64,000 nucleotides of DNA from 73-13 sp035556075 (GTDB taxonomy: Bacteria; Actinomycetota; Actinomycetes; Actinomycetales; Microbacteriaceae). The notes under the pieces are model-generated. The model ran no database searches. It was not told the DNA's origin and was given only the letters and a program-made list of their open reading frames with translations. The stretch is from NCBI GenBank assembly GCA_035556075.1, contig DATMFQ010000013.1, forward strand, positions 1 through 64,000, read 5' to 3'. The number at the start of each line of letters is the position of its first letter. Within the stretch, counting starts at the first letter, position 1. The position numbers and the translations under genes are program-made. Positions 24,488 to 31,325 of this stretch are shown here, one piece after another.

Positions 24488-24876
24488 CCTCCGATCTCTA
24501 CTGGAAGGGATACCACCGCACCCTTGCCACGATTCGAGCCGAGAGACCAGCGACCTTTGCCGGACTCAAGCTGATCCTCGACAGGTTCGACCGTCCGAGC
24601 GCCGGCGACGCGTTCTTCCCTGGCGGAGCTGATGACACCCTTGCCGACGCGCTCTCCGACGCTGGGTGGTCCGTGAAGTTCGAGGAAGGGGACTACCTCT
24701 ACACGGCTGTCCACCCAGAGTCGGGGGCCGTCGTGCAACACGTCGAGGGCGACCTCTATTGTCTGCTCGAAGGCCACGTCGCGCCGCGTGGTGCAACGGT
24801 CGCGACTGTCGAGGGCGTGGTCATTGCCGAGCAGCGCCACATCGACCTTGCGAACGGGGACGAGCCATGGAGGTAA
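24484..24876 (+). CDS. 130-residue protein of unknown function
   Basis: GTG 24484 overlaps the previous stop. The protein contains FAGLKLILDRFDRPSAGDAF, then DALSDAGWSVKFEEGDYLY and a YCLLEGH segment. No family recognised. It overlaps the resolvase start by ten bases, so the three genes are translated as a unit. Confidence 0.6.
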   Translation: MTSDLYWKGYHRTLATIRAERPATFAGLKLILDRFDRPSAGDAFFPGGADDTLADALSDAGWSVKFEEGDYLYTAVHPESGAVVQHVEGDLYCLLEGHVAPRGATVATVEGVVIAEQRHIDLANGDEPWR

Positions 24877-25484
24877 TCGGCTACCTGCGCGTGTCCACGA
24901 CGGACCAAGAGCATGGGATCGACGCGCAACGTAACTCGATCTGTCTCGAAGCCGAGCGCAGAGGATGGGAGGTGACCTGGCTGGAAGACTCTGGGAGATC
25001 CGGCAAGTCCCTCGATCGCCCTGCCGTTCGCGAAGCTCTCGCCATGCTCGAACGGGGGGACGCAGTTGCCCTTGCCGTCTCTAAGCTCGATCGGTTGACG
25101 AGATCGGTCCACGACTTCTCCGGTCTACTCTCGACTGCGAGCTCTCAAGGTTGGGGACTGATCATGCTCGACCTCGGAGTCGACACGACGACGCCCGCAG
25201 GCAAACTGGTCGCCAACGTCGTTGCCGCAGTCGCAGAGTGGGAACGCGACATGATCGCCCTGCGTACGAGGGAAGGTCTCGCGGCTGCAAGAGCAAAGGG
25301 CGTCCGTCTCGGAGCGCCGTCGCGTCAAGATCCGTCAACGGTTGAGCGCATCCAGGTACTCCGCAACGACGGCATGACCTATCGCGCGATTGCCGACGTC
25401 CTCAACGATTCAGCAGTCCCGTTGCCGTCTGGCGGGTCTCGGTGGCATCCGGCGAGCGTTCGGCTCGCGAGCAGGGCAGTTTAG
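24867..25484 (+). CDS. small serine recombinase (resolvase/invertase family)
   Basis: 205 residues. GYLRVSTTDQEHGIDAQRNS places the catalytic Ser at residue 10. ALAVSKLDRLTRSVHDF and ERDMIALRTREGLAAARAKG complete the resolvase catalytic domain and E-helix. A C-terminal HTH follows (MTYRAIADVLND). It lacks the large C-terminal domain of integrases, so it is a resolvase or invertase type. It may resolve multimers or act at the 24-bp inverted repeats; both are inference. It converges with the membrane-protein gene, overlapping by four bases. Confidence 0.9.
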   Translation: MEVIGYLRVSTTDQEHGIDAQRNSICLEAERRGWEVTWLEDSGRSGKSLDRPAVREALAMLERGDAVALAVSKLDRLTRSVHDFSGLLSTASSQGWGLIMLDLGVDTTTPAGKLVANVVAAVAEWERDMIALRTREGLAAARAKGVRLGAPSRQDPSTVERIQVLRNDGMTYRAIADVLNDSAVPLPSGGSRWHPASVRLASRAV

Positions 25485-26032
25485 TTGTCAAAGAACTCGT
25501 CCGTGTCAGCCGTGTCGGCCGCGCGTTGGGTCGCCAAGTCTGACTGATGGACAACCTTGACCAGCTCGAATAGCACCACAACAAGTCGCACCGCACCGTG
25601 CCCTGCCAGTAAGACGCAGAGCTCGAGCAACCAGGCAGACAGTCCAATCGCTCCGGCAGTCGCGGCCACCGCGGCCATGAAAGCCCCGAACGCTGCAATC
25701 AGTGGAGTCGTGACAACTGACATCCAATTTCGCTGGAGGCTGGTAGCCGCCTTCAAGCGAACCTTTCGAAAGCGCTCGTCGTCGCTGCTGAGACCAAAGA
25801 CCACGACGACGCCAGCGAAACCACCGACCATCGCTGCAACGCCTGCGACGCCGATGGCTAGTTGCGCGACCGCGTTGGATCGGTCGTCGTCCGGAACTGC
25901 GCTGAATAGCTGGGCGGGTGCGAGCCATGGCAGCCACAGAAGCGATACGAGGAAGTGCGCAACAACAATTAGTGTCAGTACTAGAGTTACCGCGCTCGGA
26001 TGGTCCAGCAGGAACGATGCGATGCGTCTCAT
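25481..26032 (-). CDS. integral membrane protein, second gene of a cargo operon
   Basis: 183 residues with about four membrane segments (starting near residues 15, 55, 112 and 130) separated by a charged loop SSDDERFRKVRLKAATSLQR. No family recognised. It follows the 307-residue gene by 32 bases on the same strand, inside the accessory part of the element, where satellites often carry anti-phage genes. A defence role is only suggested by position and by the membrane-plus-cytosolic pairing. Confidence 0.7.
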   Translation of the reverse strand: MRRIASFLLDHPSAVTLVLTLIVVAHFLVSLLWLPWLAPAQLFSAVPDDDRSNAVAQLAIGVAGVAAMVGGFAGVVVVFGLSSDDERFRKVRLKAATSLQRNWMSVVTTPLIAAFGAFMAAVAATAGAIGLSAWLLELCVLLAGHGAVRLVVVLFELVKVVHQSDLATQRAADTADTDEFFDN

Positions 26033-26064
26033 ATGTTCACCCGCCTGTCACGCTAGCTATAGCG

Positions 26065-26988
26065 TCAGACACCGGATTCGTTGAAGTCCTGTACGGCCTT
26101 TGAGATCGCGCTCAGCACAGCCGAAGAGTCCGATCGTTGATCGGGGCTAACCTGCCATGAAGCCTTCCGAACCACGTGATCCTCGAACAAGTTGTGCGTC
26201 TCGTTCCGCAGTTTTCCGTGTTCGTCTTCGACCACCATGTTGACCACGGCCCGACGAGCGAGGTTCTGGCTGCTTATTCGAGTAGCGATGCGCTTGATGA
26301 GGTTCTTGTCTGCGGTCGTCCCGTTGTTTCTGCCGAGCGACCACCCGACGTAGAAGGTGCCAACAGACGGTCCTTCGGCGCGAACACTCTCTACAGCGTC
26401 CAGGAGTGGAAGATCGTCGCCGTCAGGGAGCTCCTTATCTGCATCTAACGCGAATTCCACCCCGACGGCGCCCTTAGAGTCCAGTAGCCGCTGAAGCGCG
26501 TTCTCGTCGATCACCGGACGGAACCGTATGGCCCTACCTTTGGGAATCAAGCCGAGCGTGAGGTTGAGCCAGTGGGCGACGGTTTCGTGGCGAGTCGATC
26601 GGCCGGGGCTCATGATGGCGACCCGCCCGGAGGTCAGAAACGGTACGACAAACGTCGGCTCGGAGACACGTCGATTACCAGAGAGGATGAGAGGGGCTAC
26701 AGCCCCCGAGTCGAGATCAGTTTCTTCGATGTGTTCTGAGAGGTCGCGAATCCGTCCGACCTGCAGGTGAGTGATCGCCGGGCTTGCTGGACGGAACACG
26801 GCGCCGTAGTACTGCCTCTGGCCGATCCTGCTTGTCCGCGACTTGGCATCTGGCAAACCTTCGAGCTTTGTCAGAGCTTTCGTCCAGAAGGTCGGTTTGA
26901 CAGTCTTAGTTCGCGCCGGCTCCGTGCTCGTCGCCGCATACTCAAGAACTGTGTCGTAGAACTTCACTTCCTTGGTGACCTTGGCCAA
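26065..26988 (-). CDS. 307-residue soluble protein, first gene of a cargo operon
   Basis: TTG start at 26988 with GGGGAGGA upstream, the only good ribosome site. Starts AKVTKEVKFYDTVLEYA; further marks are YYGAVFRPASPAITHLQVGR, VVPFLTSGRVAIMSP and VGTFYVGWSLGRNNGTT. Mixed alpha/beta composition, no membrane segment, no recognised catalytic motif. Organised with the membrane protein downstream. It could be a sensor/effector pair of a defence system, or a superinfection factor; no family can be named from the sequence. Confidence 0.7.
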   Translation of the reverse strand: MAKVTKEVKFYDTVLEYAATSTEPARTKTVKPTFWTKALTKLEGLPDAKSRTSRIGQRQYYGAVFRPASPAITHLQVGRIRDLSEHIEETDLDSGAVAPLILSGNRRVSEPTFVVPFLTSGRVAIMSPGRSTRHETVAHWLNLTLGLIPKGRAIRFRPVIDENALQRLLDSKGAVGVEFALDADKELPDGDDLPLLDAVESVRAEGPSVGTFYVGWSLGRNNGTTADKNLIKRIATRISSQNLARRAVVNMVVEDEHGKLRNETHNLFEDHVVRKASWQVSPDQRSDSSAVLSAISKAVQDFNESGV

Positions 26989-27107
26989 GATTCCTCCCCC
27001 TGCTCGTGAGAGTCACAGTAGCGGGAATCGGTCGGGCGGGGTGGTTCGACGCGATTTGGTGCTATTGCGAAGGTCCATCGTTATGCGGTCTCGTGGGCGC
27101 GTCAGTT

Positions 27108-27335
27108 TCACTCGAATAGGTCGCGAACCTTGAGTTCCAATGATTCGGCAAGCCGGTGGATGTTGTCGAGGCTGACGTTGCGTTCGCCTCGCTCCACCTG
27201 CCCGACGTAACTCCGGTCGAGTTCGGCTCGATGCGCCAACTCTTCCTGGCTGAAGCCACTCTCGCGACGCAGCTCGCGGACGCGCGCACCGAACGCCTTG
27301 CGTTGCGCAAGCTGTTTCGAAGTGACGGTCGGCAC
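27108..27335 (-). CDS. Xre-family repressor
   Basis: 75 residues from GTG 27335. A complete lambda-type HTH: RVRELRRESGFSQEELAHRA, then DRSYVGQVERGERNVSLDNI and a short SLELKVRDLF helix. Such minimal Xre proteins act as element repressors or R-M controllers. It is divergent from the UDG-like gene with a 58-base gap carrying a small dyad, and lies upstream of the cargo operon. Confidence 0.85.
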   Translation of the reverse strand: MPTVTSKQLAQRKAFGARVRELRRESGFSQEELAHRAELDRSYVGQVERGERNVSLDNIHRLAESLELKVRDLFE

Positions 27336-27364
27336 TACTCAACCGTCGGCATGTGAGGTCTATG

Positions 27365-27376
27365 AGTCCACGGACT
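27365..27376. promoter_or_regulatory. dyad in the divergent repressor/UDG-like gap
   Basis: AGTCC-AC-GGACT, followed by ATAA giving a TATAAG -10-like box (27376-27381) for the rightward gene. A likely site for the adjacent Xre protein; binding is inferred. Confidence 0.4.
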
Positions 27377-27393
27377 ATAAGTACCATCAGGGC

Positions 27394-28146
27394 ATGTCTG
27401 CCCTTAATGCGCTCGTTGACTTCTGGGATCGGGAAGTTGAGCGTTGGGTCGGTGGCGAGACAGAGGTCTCCGATCGTTTGCGACCGTGGTTCGAGTCGTA
27501 CAAGGGGAGTGGACGCGGCGAAGTTCGACTCGACGTGTTTCCCGAGCCCTACACCGGGCGGCTTCTCGGCAACGACGCCCCTGTTGTCATGCTGGGGCTT
27601 AACCCCGGTGCTGCCGTGCCGTCGTTTCAAGCTCCGGGAGGAGTGTTCTTCGAGCAACTCAGGACCATGCGCTACAGCGAATGGGCCGCGACCGTGCCCT
27701 ACGCGAGCCAGGAGTGGGAGAGCTTCGCCGGCAGGAATCGCTTCTACCAGAACCGCTTTGCATTCGCGCGACGCTTACTCCGTGATCCCAAGTGGCCCGC
27801 ATCGGACGGAGTGTTCTTCGAGCTTTACCCGTACCACTCGTCCGGCGTGACAGCTGCAATGACTCCTCCCGGCGATGCGATCCGAGAGTTCGTTCTCGAC
27901 CCAATCGGAGAGTTGAACACGCAGCATGTGTTCGCGTTCGGTAAGCCTTGGTTCGGCGTTCCTGGTCGTATCGGTCTACCGGCTGGGCGTGACCTTGCCG
28001 TGCAATGGACGACACCCAGCAGAGAGGCCAGGGTCTATCCGTTGCCTAGCGGTCAGGATCTAATCGTCATGGCGCAGAATGGCTACGCGGGGCCACCCGG
28101 TGCCCAGGACACCGAAGCCTTGGCTAGGAGTCTTGGGCTTCGGTGA
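27394..28146 (+). CDS. uracil-DNA-glycosylase-fold-like protein
   Basis: 250 residues from ATG 27394. DAPVVMLGLNPGAAVPSF resembles the first motif of UDG-superfamily proteins (G-x-N-P), followed by a region with FAGRNRFYQNRFAFARRLL and VFFELYPYHSSG; the C-terminal motif is unclear. Related proteins of unknown function occur on phages and islands. It could be a real glycosylase, a decoy or an antirepressor partner of the divergent Xre protein. Distinct from the host Ung at 59.8 kb. Confidence 0.55.
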   Translation: MSALNALVDFWDREVERWVGGETEVSDRLRPWFESYKGSGRGEVRLDVFPEPYTGRLLGNDAPVVMLGLNPGAAVPSFQAPGGVFFEQLRTMRYSEWAATVPYASQEWESFAGRNRFYQNRFAFARRLLRDPKWPASDGVFFELYPYHSSGVTAAMTPPGDAIREFVLDPIGELNTQHVFAFGKPWFGVPGRIGLPAGRDLAVQWTTPSREARVYPLPSGQDLIVMAQNGYAGPPGAQDTEALARSLGLR

Positions 28147-28297
28147 GCGCTGGTCGAACTGCGACGCCGCAGTCCTGGCACCACCAAGCGCCGACACGGG
28201 CTTCCATCTGGTGGAGACACTTAGGACAGTTCGGCGTCGCGCCAAAAGGATCTACCTTGTCCGTGCGTTGATCGTGCCAGGTTGGGTTGTCGACCAC
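28124..28297 (-). CDS. 57-residue zinc-ribbon protein
   Basis: Read on the minus strand from GTG 28297 to TAG 28124. The Cys pattern NCPKCLHQMEARVGAWWCQD followed by CG gives CPxC-x14-CxxC, a zinc ribbon, with a conserved-looking VAVRP after it. No strong ribosome site is seen at the GTG. It overlaps the end of the convergent UDG-like gene by 23 bases. It is too regular to be chance, but expression is unproven. Confidence 0.5.
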   Translation of the reverse strand: MVDNPTWHDQRTDKVDPFGATPNCPKCLHQMEARVGAWWCQDCGVAVRPALTEAQDS

Positions 28298-28397
28298 CAG
28301 GCCAAGTTAGGTCGCTCAGCGTCAACGAGTCAACGGCCCACGGTTCCCTTGATCAATCGACCGTCGAATACCGCGGACCGGATTCAGATCGACATAC

Positions 28398-28913
28398 CTA
28401 ACTCGCGAAGTAGGGAACGCCATGCTTGTCGTACCACTCGTCCCGCCGATTCTGTCGCCAGTCCTCTAGCTCCTGCCACGCCAACCATTCCGGCCAGGTT
28501 GCAGGCTCCATTTCCTGATGGTCGAGGATGTCAAGGTCGACGGACTCCACCGCAGCATCTTTAGCGACTGGCTCATCTGGATACTTCTCCCGGTGGAGTA
28601 GCTGGACCTCGAGTAGGCGGGCATCGCCGTCCGCGAGACCAGCTGCGTTGCAGACAGCTCGGAAGAACCGTTCCGAGTCTCCGCGTTGCGCGCCGTCGTT
28701 TCGACAGGTGTGGGTGAATCGATATGTCGCCTCGATATGTCCGTCGGGGTAGGCGAGAACAGGCAGTACCCATTCCCGGTCACTTACGGACTGAGACTTA
28801 CGCCCAAGGGGGACTCTGTAGAACGCCCGATACGTTGCGTCGTCTGCGAACCACAAATGCAGTTCGATCCGTGCGGCCGAGATCGGCTTACGTGGGCGTG
28901 GTTTGGCAGCCAT
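28398..28913 (-). CDS. 171-residue protein of unknown function
   Basis: ATG 28913 is preceded by AGAAGG; an in-frame extension upstream runs through the terminator hairpins and is rejected. Basic start (MAAKPRPRKPISAARIELHL), then FADDATYRAFYRVPLGRK and an acidic, Trp-rich C-terminal part. No family recognised. It lies downstream of the integrase on the same strand but behind a terminator. Confidence 0.65.
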   Translation of the reverse strand: MAAKPRPRKPISAARIELHLWFADDATYRAFYRVPLGRKSQSVSDREWVLPVLAYPDGHIEATYRFTHTCRNDGAQRGDSERFFRAVCNAAGLADGDARLLEVQLLHREKYPDEPVAKDAAVESVDLDILDHQEMEPATWPEWLAWQELEDWRQNRRDEWYDKHGVPYFAS

Positions 28914-28929
28914 GGTGGCCTTCTTTCTA

Positions 28930-28968
28930 CATGCCGCGAGTTTGAGATGTCCCCCTGGCTGCGGCATG
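28930..28968. repeat. inverted repeat CATGCCGC / GCGGCATG
   Basis: Perfect 8-base arms 23 bases apart, between the integrase terminator and the 28913 start codon. It may be an operator for that gene or part of a second terminator. Confidence 0.4.
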
Positions 28969-28971
28969 CAA

Positions 28972-29013
28972 AAAGAAAAGCACCGTGAGACACGTATCTG
29001 TCTCGCGGTGCTT
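28972..29013 (-). terminator. intrinsic terminator of the integrase gene
   Basis: On the minus strand, AAGCACCGCGAGACA pairs with TGTCTCACGGTGCTT (one mismatch) around a 6-base loop, followed by TTCTTTTTG. It lies 77 bases after the integrase stop. Confidence 0.8.
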
Positions 29014-29090
29014 CGGTTCCCCGGCGTGTACTTCTCCGGGCGATTGGACCTTGTGCCGCTCAAGTCGGCCATCCATGCGATGCGTCCAGG

Positions 29091-30644
29091 TTACTTGATG
29101 CTCTTCTCCCACTTCCAGTTGACGTTGATGCGCGCTGCGGTCGCAAGCTTCAAGATCTCCCATTTGGCGGCTAGGTACTCGTCTTCCGACTCGTTCTTTA
29201 GTCGGGGGCGCGTCCGAGCCGTGCCCGGGGGGTAAGGGTGGACCTCGATCTTGTCGATGAACCCGCGGAGTGCCGCCCTTCGACGACCGGGAGTCCAGGA
29301 TCGCCAATCGATGCCCTTCTCCGGATCGAAGTCGATCATCGAAATGGGTAGCCGGAGCAAGGAGTCGTACTCCTTGCCTATGGCGTCGATGAGTGCGTCG
29401 ATCCGAGTGACCTCGGCAACCGAGTCGCGTTCGTCCATAATTCCGAGAACGTAGGCCTTCTGTGCGCGCTCCTTCTGTGCTCGCAAGTCGCGGCGCTCCT
29501 GTTCGAGCTCGTCCAGTCGGTCGTCGGTTTCCGGGTCTTGTTCCGACATGCGCTGCATGAACCGGGGCGTCTCTTTCAGCTTGCCGATGAGTTCTTCCCA
29601 GACAACCTCTTCGAGCGCGTCGTGCACGATTGAGACTCGGCCAGTGTCCTCCCACGACTCCTTGCCGCCGCGGGTCCTGAGCACGCGAGGGTGCTTATCC
29701 GAAGGGCCATGCACCCGAGCGAGACAGGCAAGGGTCGTTGTCTTGACTTTCGCGGACTGTTTACCGTGTGTGATCAACGGCTTGCCACACGCGCCGCAGA
29801 CCGTAAGCCCTCCACCCATGCTGTATTTTCCACCTTTGACGCCGGGGGAGTGGACCACCTTTCGGCTGGGGTCTGTAAGCAGAGCGTGCATCCGGTCGAA
29901 TGTCCGCTGATCGATGATCGGCTTCCATTGTGCTTTGACCCCCGGCATGGTCTCACCGAGCATTGAGCGATTGAGCATGATCGAGCGCAGGTTCGCCTGT
30001 CGCCAATGTTTGCCGAGTCTGGTCTGGATGCCTCGGTTGTTCCAGTCCGTCACGATGCTGTGCATGGCCTCGCGATCATCCAGCATTCGGCGGGCAACCT
30101 CGTGGATGCGCGCAACCTCGGTTTCTTCCGGAACGAGTTGACCCTCGACGGCCTTGTAGCCGTATGGCGGTATCCCCCCATGCCATAGGCCGTTTTCGCG
30201 ACGGTGCTGCTTGTTGCGTTTCTGGCGGGCGCTGGCTCGTTCAGCCTCGCCCTTAGCGACAGCGGCCTTGATCCGGGCGTACATGCGCCCACCGTCAGTC
30301 CCTAGATCGGCCTCTCCGTTCGCGGTCACGATCCTGAGGCCGCGATCCTCGGCGGCGTCGATCCAGTCTTCGAGTTGGCGCGGCTGCCGGGTGAGTCGAT
30401 CGAGGTCCCAACAGATGAGCGCAGAGAAGCGACCCATTTCGAAGTCGGCAACGAGTTGGTCGTACTCCGGGCGTTTGACGAGCTTGTCAGCGGCAGTGAG
30501 GTTCCTGTCCACGTATTCGTGGACAACATCCCAACCATGTTGCTGGGCGAGCTTGCGCGAATCTTCGAGTTGGGTGTCAATACCAACCTTGGTGCCGTCG
30601 CGGTCGACAGATAGTCGCGCGTAGATCGCGGCTGCGATACCCAT
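29091..30644 (-). CDS. int: large serine integrase
   Basis: 517 residues from ATG 30644, preceded by AAGGAG. AAIYARLSVDRDGTKVGIDT places the nucleophile Ser at residue 12. ICWDLDRLTRQPRQLEDWI and ERASARQKRNKQHRRENG follow. The recombinase domain starts at GGIPPYGYKAVEGQ. A zinc ribbon with TVCGACGKPLITHG and a later Cys, then a Glu/Arg coiled-coil (DDRLDELEQERRDLRAQKER), complete the serine-integrase layout. It recombines attP with attB in yifB. The gene lies directly at attR. Its promoter appears complete only in the circular form. Confidence 0.95.
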   Translation of the reverse strand: MGIAAAIYARLSVDRDGTKVGIDTQLEDSRKLAQQHGWDVVHEYVDRNLTAADKLVKRPEYDQLVADFEMGRFSALICWDLDRLTRQPRQLEDWIDAAEDRGLRIVTANGEADLGTDGGRMYARIKAAVAKGEAERASARQKRNKQHRRENGLWHGGIPPYGYKAVEGQLVPEETEVARIHEVARRMLDDREAMHSIVTDWNNRGIQTRLGKHWRQANLRSIMLNRSMLGETMPGVKAQWKPIIDQRTFDRMHALLTDPSRKVVHSPGVKGGKYSMGGGLTVCGACGKPLITHGKQSAKVKTTTLACLARVHGPSDKHPRVLRTRGGKESWEDTGRVSIVHDALEEVVWEELIGKLKETPRFMQRMSEQDPETDDRLDELEQERRDLRAQKERAQKAYVLGIMDERDSVAEVTRIDALIDAIGKEYDSLLRLPISMIDFDPEKGIDWRSWTPGRRRAALRGFIDKIEVHPYPPGTARTRPRLKNESEDEYLAAKWEILKLATAARINVNWKWEKSIK

Positions 30645-30670
30645 GTAGCTCCTTCGATTTCTCCTATTCA

Positions 30671-30676
30671 ATTGTA
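30671..30676 (-). promoter_or_regulatory. -10 half (TACAAT) of the integrase promoter
   Basis: On the minus strand TACAAT lies 26 bases upstream of the integrase ATG. In the integrated state the hexamer 17 bases further up (30694-30699, GAGCTT) is yifB sequence and a poor -35. In the circle that position becomes TTGACT. Confidence 0.7.
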
Positions 30677-30683
30677 TTTCGGA

Positions 30684-30694
30684 TTCCTCGACGA
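30684..30694 (+). repeat. attR core of the integrative element
   Basis: TTCCTCGACGA, matching attL at 18284-18294 except for one base. To the right yifB resumes with codons for APEFSRIALDALRQPLEE. Confidence 0.75.
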
Positions 30695-31325
30695 AGCTCC
30701 GGAGTTTTCTCGCATCGCCCTCGATGCACTGCGCCAGCCGCTCGAGGAGCGCGTGATCACGGTGCAGCGGGCGAATGCGACCGCGCGTTTCCCCGCCGAC
30801 TTTCAGCTCGTGCTCGCGGCGAACCCGTGCCCGTGCGGCCGTGAACCGGACGCGAGCTGCACCTGCACCCCGATGGCGAAGCGACGCTATCTCGGCAAGC
30901 TGTCCGGGCCGTTGCTCGACCGGGTCGATCTCCAGGTCCAGTTGCGTCGCGTCACGGCGACGCAGTTGCGGCTGGCGCTCGACCACTCCGATCGGCGGGC
31001 GCGGCCCGGACTCACCACTGCCGAGGGCCGCCAGCAGGTCGCCGCTGCCCGGCAGACCGCGCTGGAGCGATGGGCCGGCACTCCCTGGCGACGCAACGCG
31101 GAGGTGCCCGGCAACCGACTTCGCGGCGTCGAGGGTGGTCTCCGCCTGCCGCGAGCCGTGACGGTCGGCCTCGATCAGGCGCTCGAGCGCGGCGCCATCA
31201 CGATGCGCGGCTACGATCGGGTGCTTCGCATCGCCTGGACGCTCGCCGACCTCGACGGGCTGGGGCGCCCCGGTCGGGACCAGGTCGACGAGGCGGCTGG
31301 CTACCGGATGGCGGTGGCGGCATGA
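30684..31325 (+). pseudogene. comM: yifB/comM, 3' part
   Basis: About 211 codons, beginning in the Walker B motif FLDEAPEF. They contain the sensor/arginine region and the characteristic Cys cluster NPCPCGREPDASCTC, ending in YRMAVAA. An ATG is lacking near the junction; the open frame starts at TTG 30672 inside element DNA, so little protein is expected. ATGA overlap with dprA means dprA normally depends on transcription and translation of yifB, which the element separates from its promoter. Confidence 0.93.

Larger units (their letters stand above)
18284..30694. mobile_element. 12.4-kb integrative element, capsid-carrying phage-satellite type
   Basis: Boundaries are set by the broken yifB and the 11-base shared core. 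The contents have visibly lower GC and more AT-rich gaps than the flanks. Rightward from attL: capsid, four small phage-type genes, a regulatory gap, an HTH regulator, two small ORFs, a primase-polymerase/helicase, an origin-like gap, two small ORFs and a resolvase. The right part holds a leftward two-gene cargo operon and repressor, a rightward UDG-like gene, and leftward small genes and a large serine integrase next to attR. No portal, large terminase, protease, tail or lysis gene is visible. The make-up fits a PICI-like satellite that builds or modifies capsids using a helper phage. Confidence 0.88.

Noticed and set aside
25481..26988. Assignment of the cargo pair to Kiwa (KwaA/KwaB)
   Set aside because: Membrane plus 300-residue partner fits in size, but I see no DUF4868 features and the gene order is reversed.
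18284..30694. Complete or defective tailed prophage
   Set aside because: Only capsid and one terminase-region-type protein are present; the region is full of coherent, intact satellite-type genes with no remnants of tail, portal or lysis genes.
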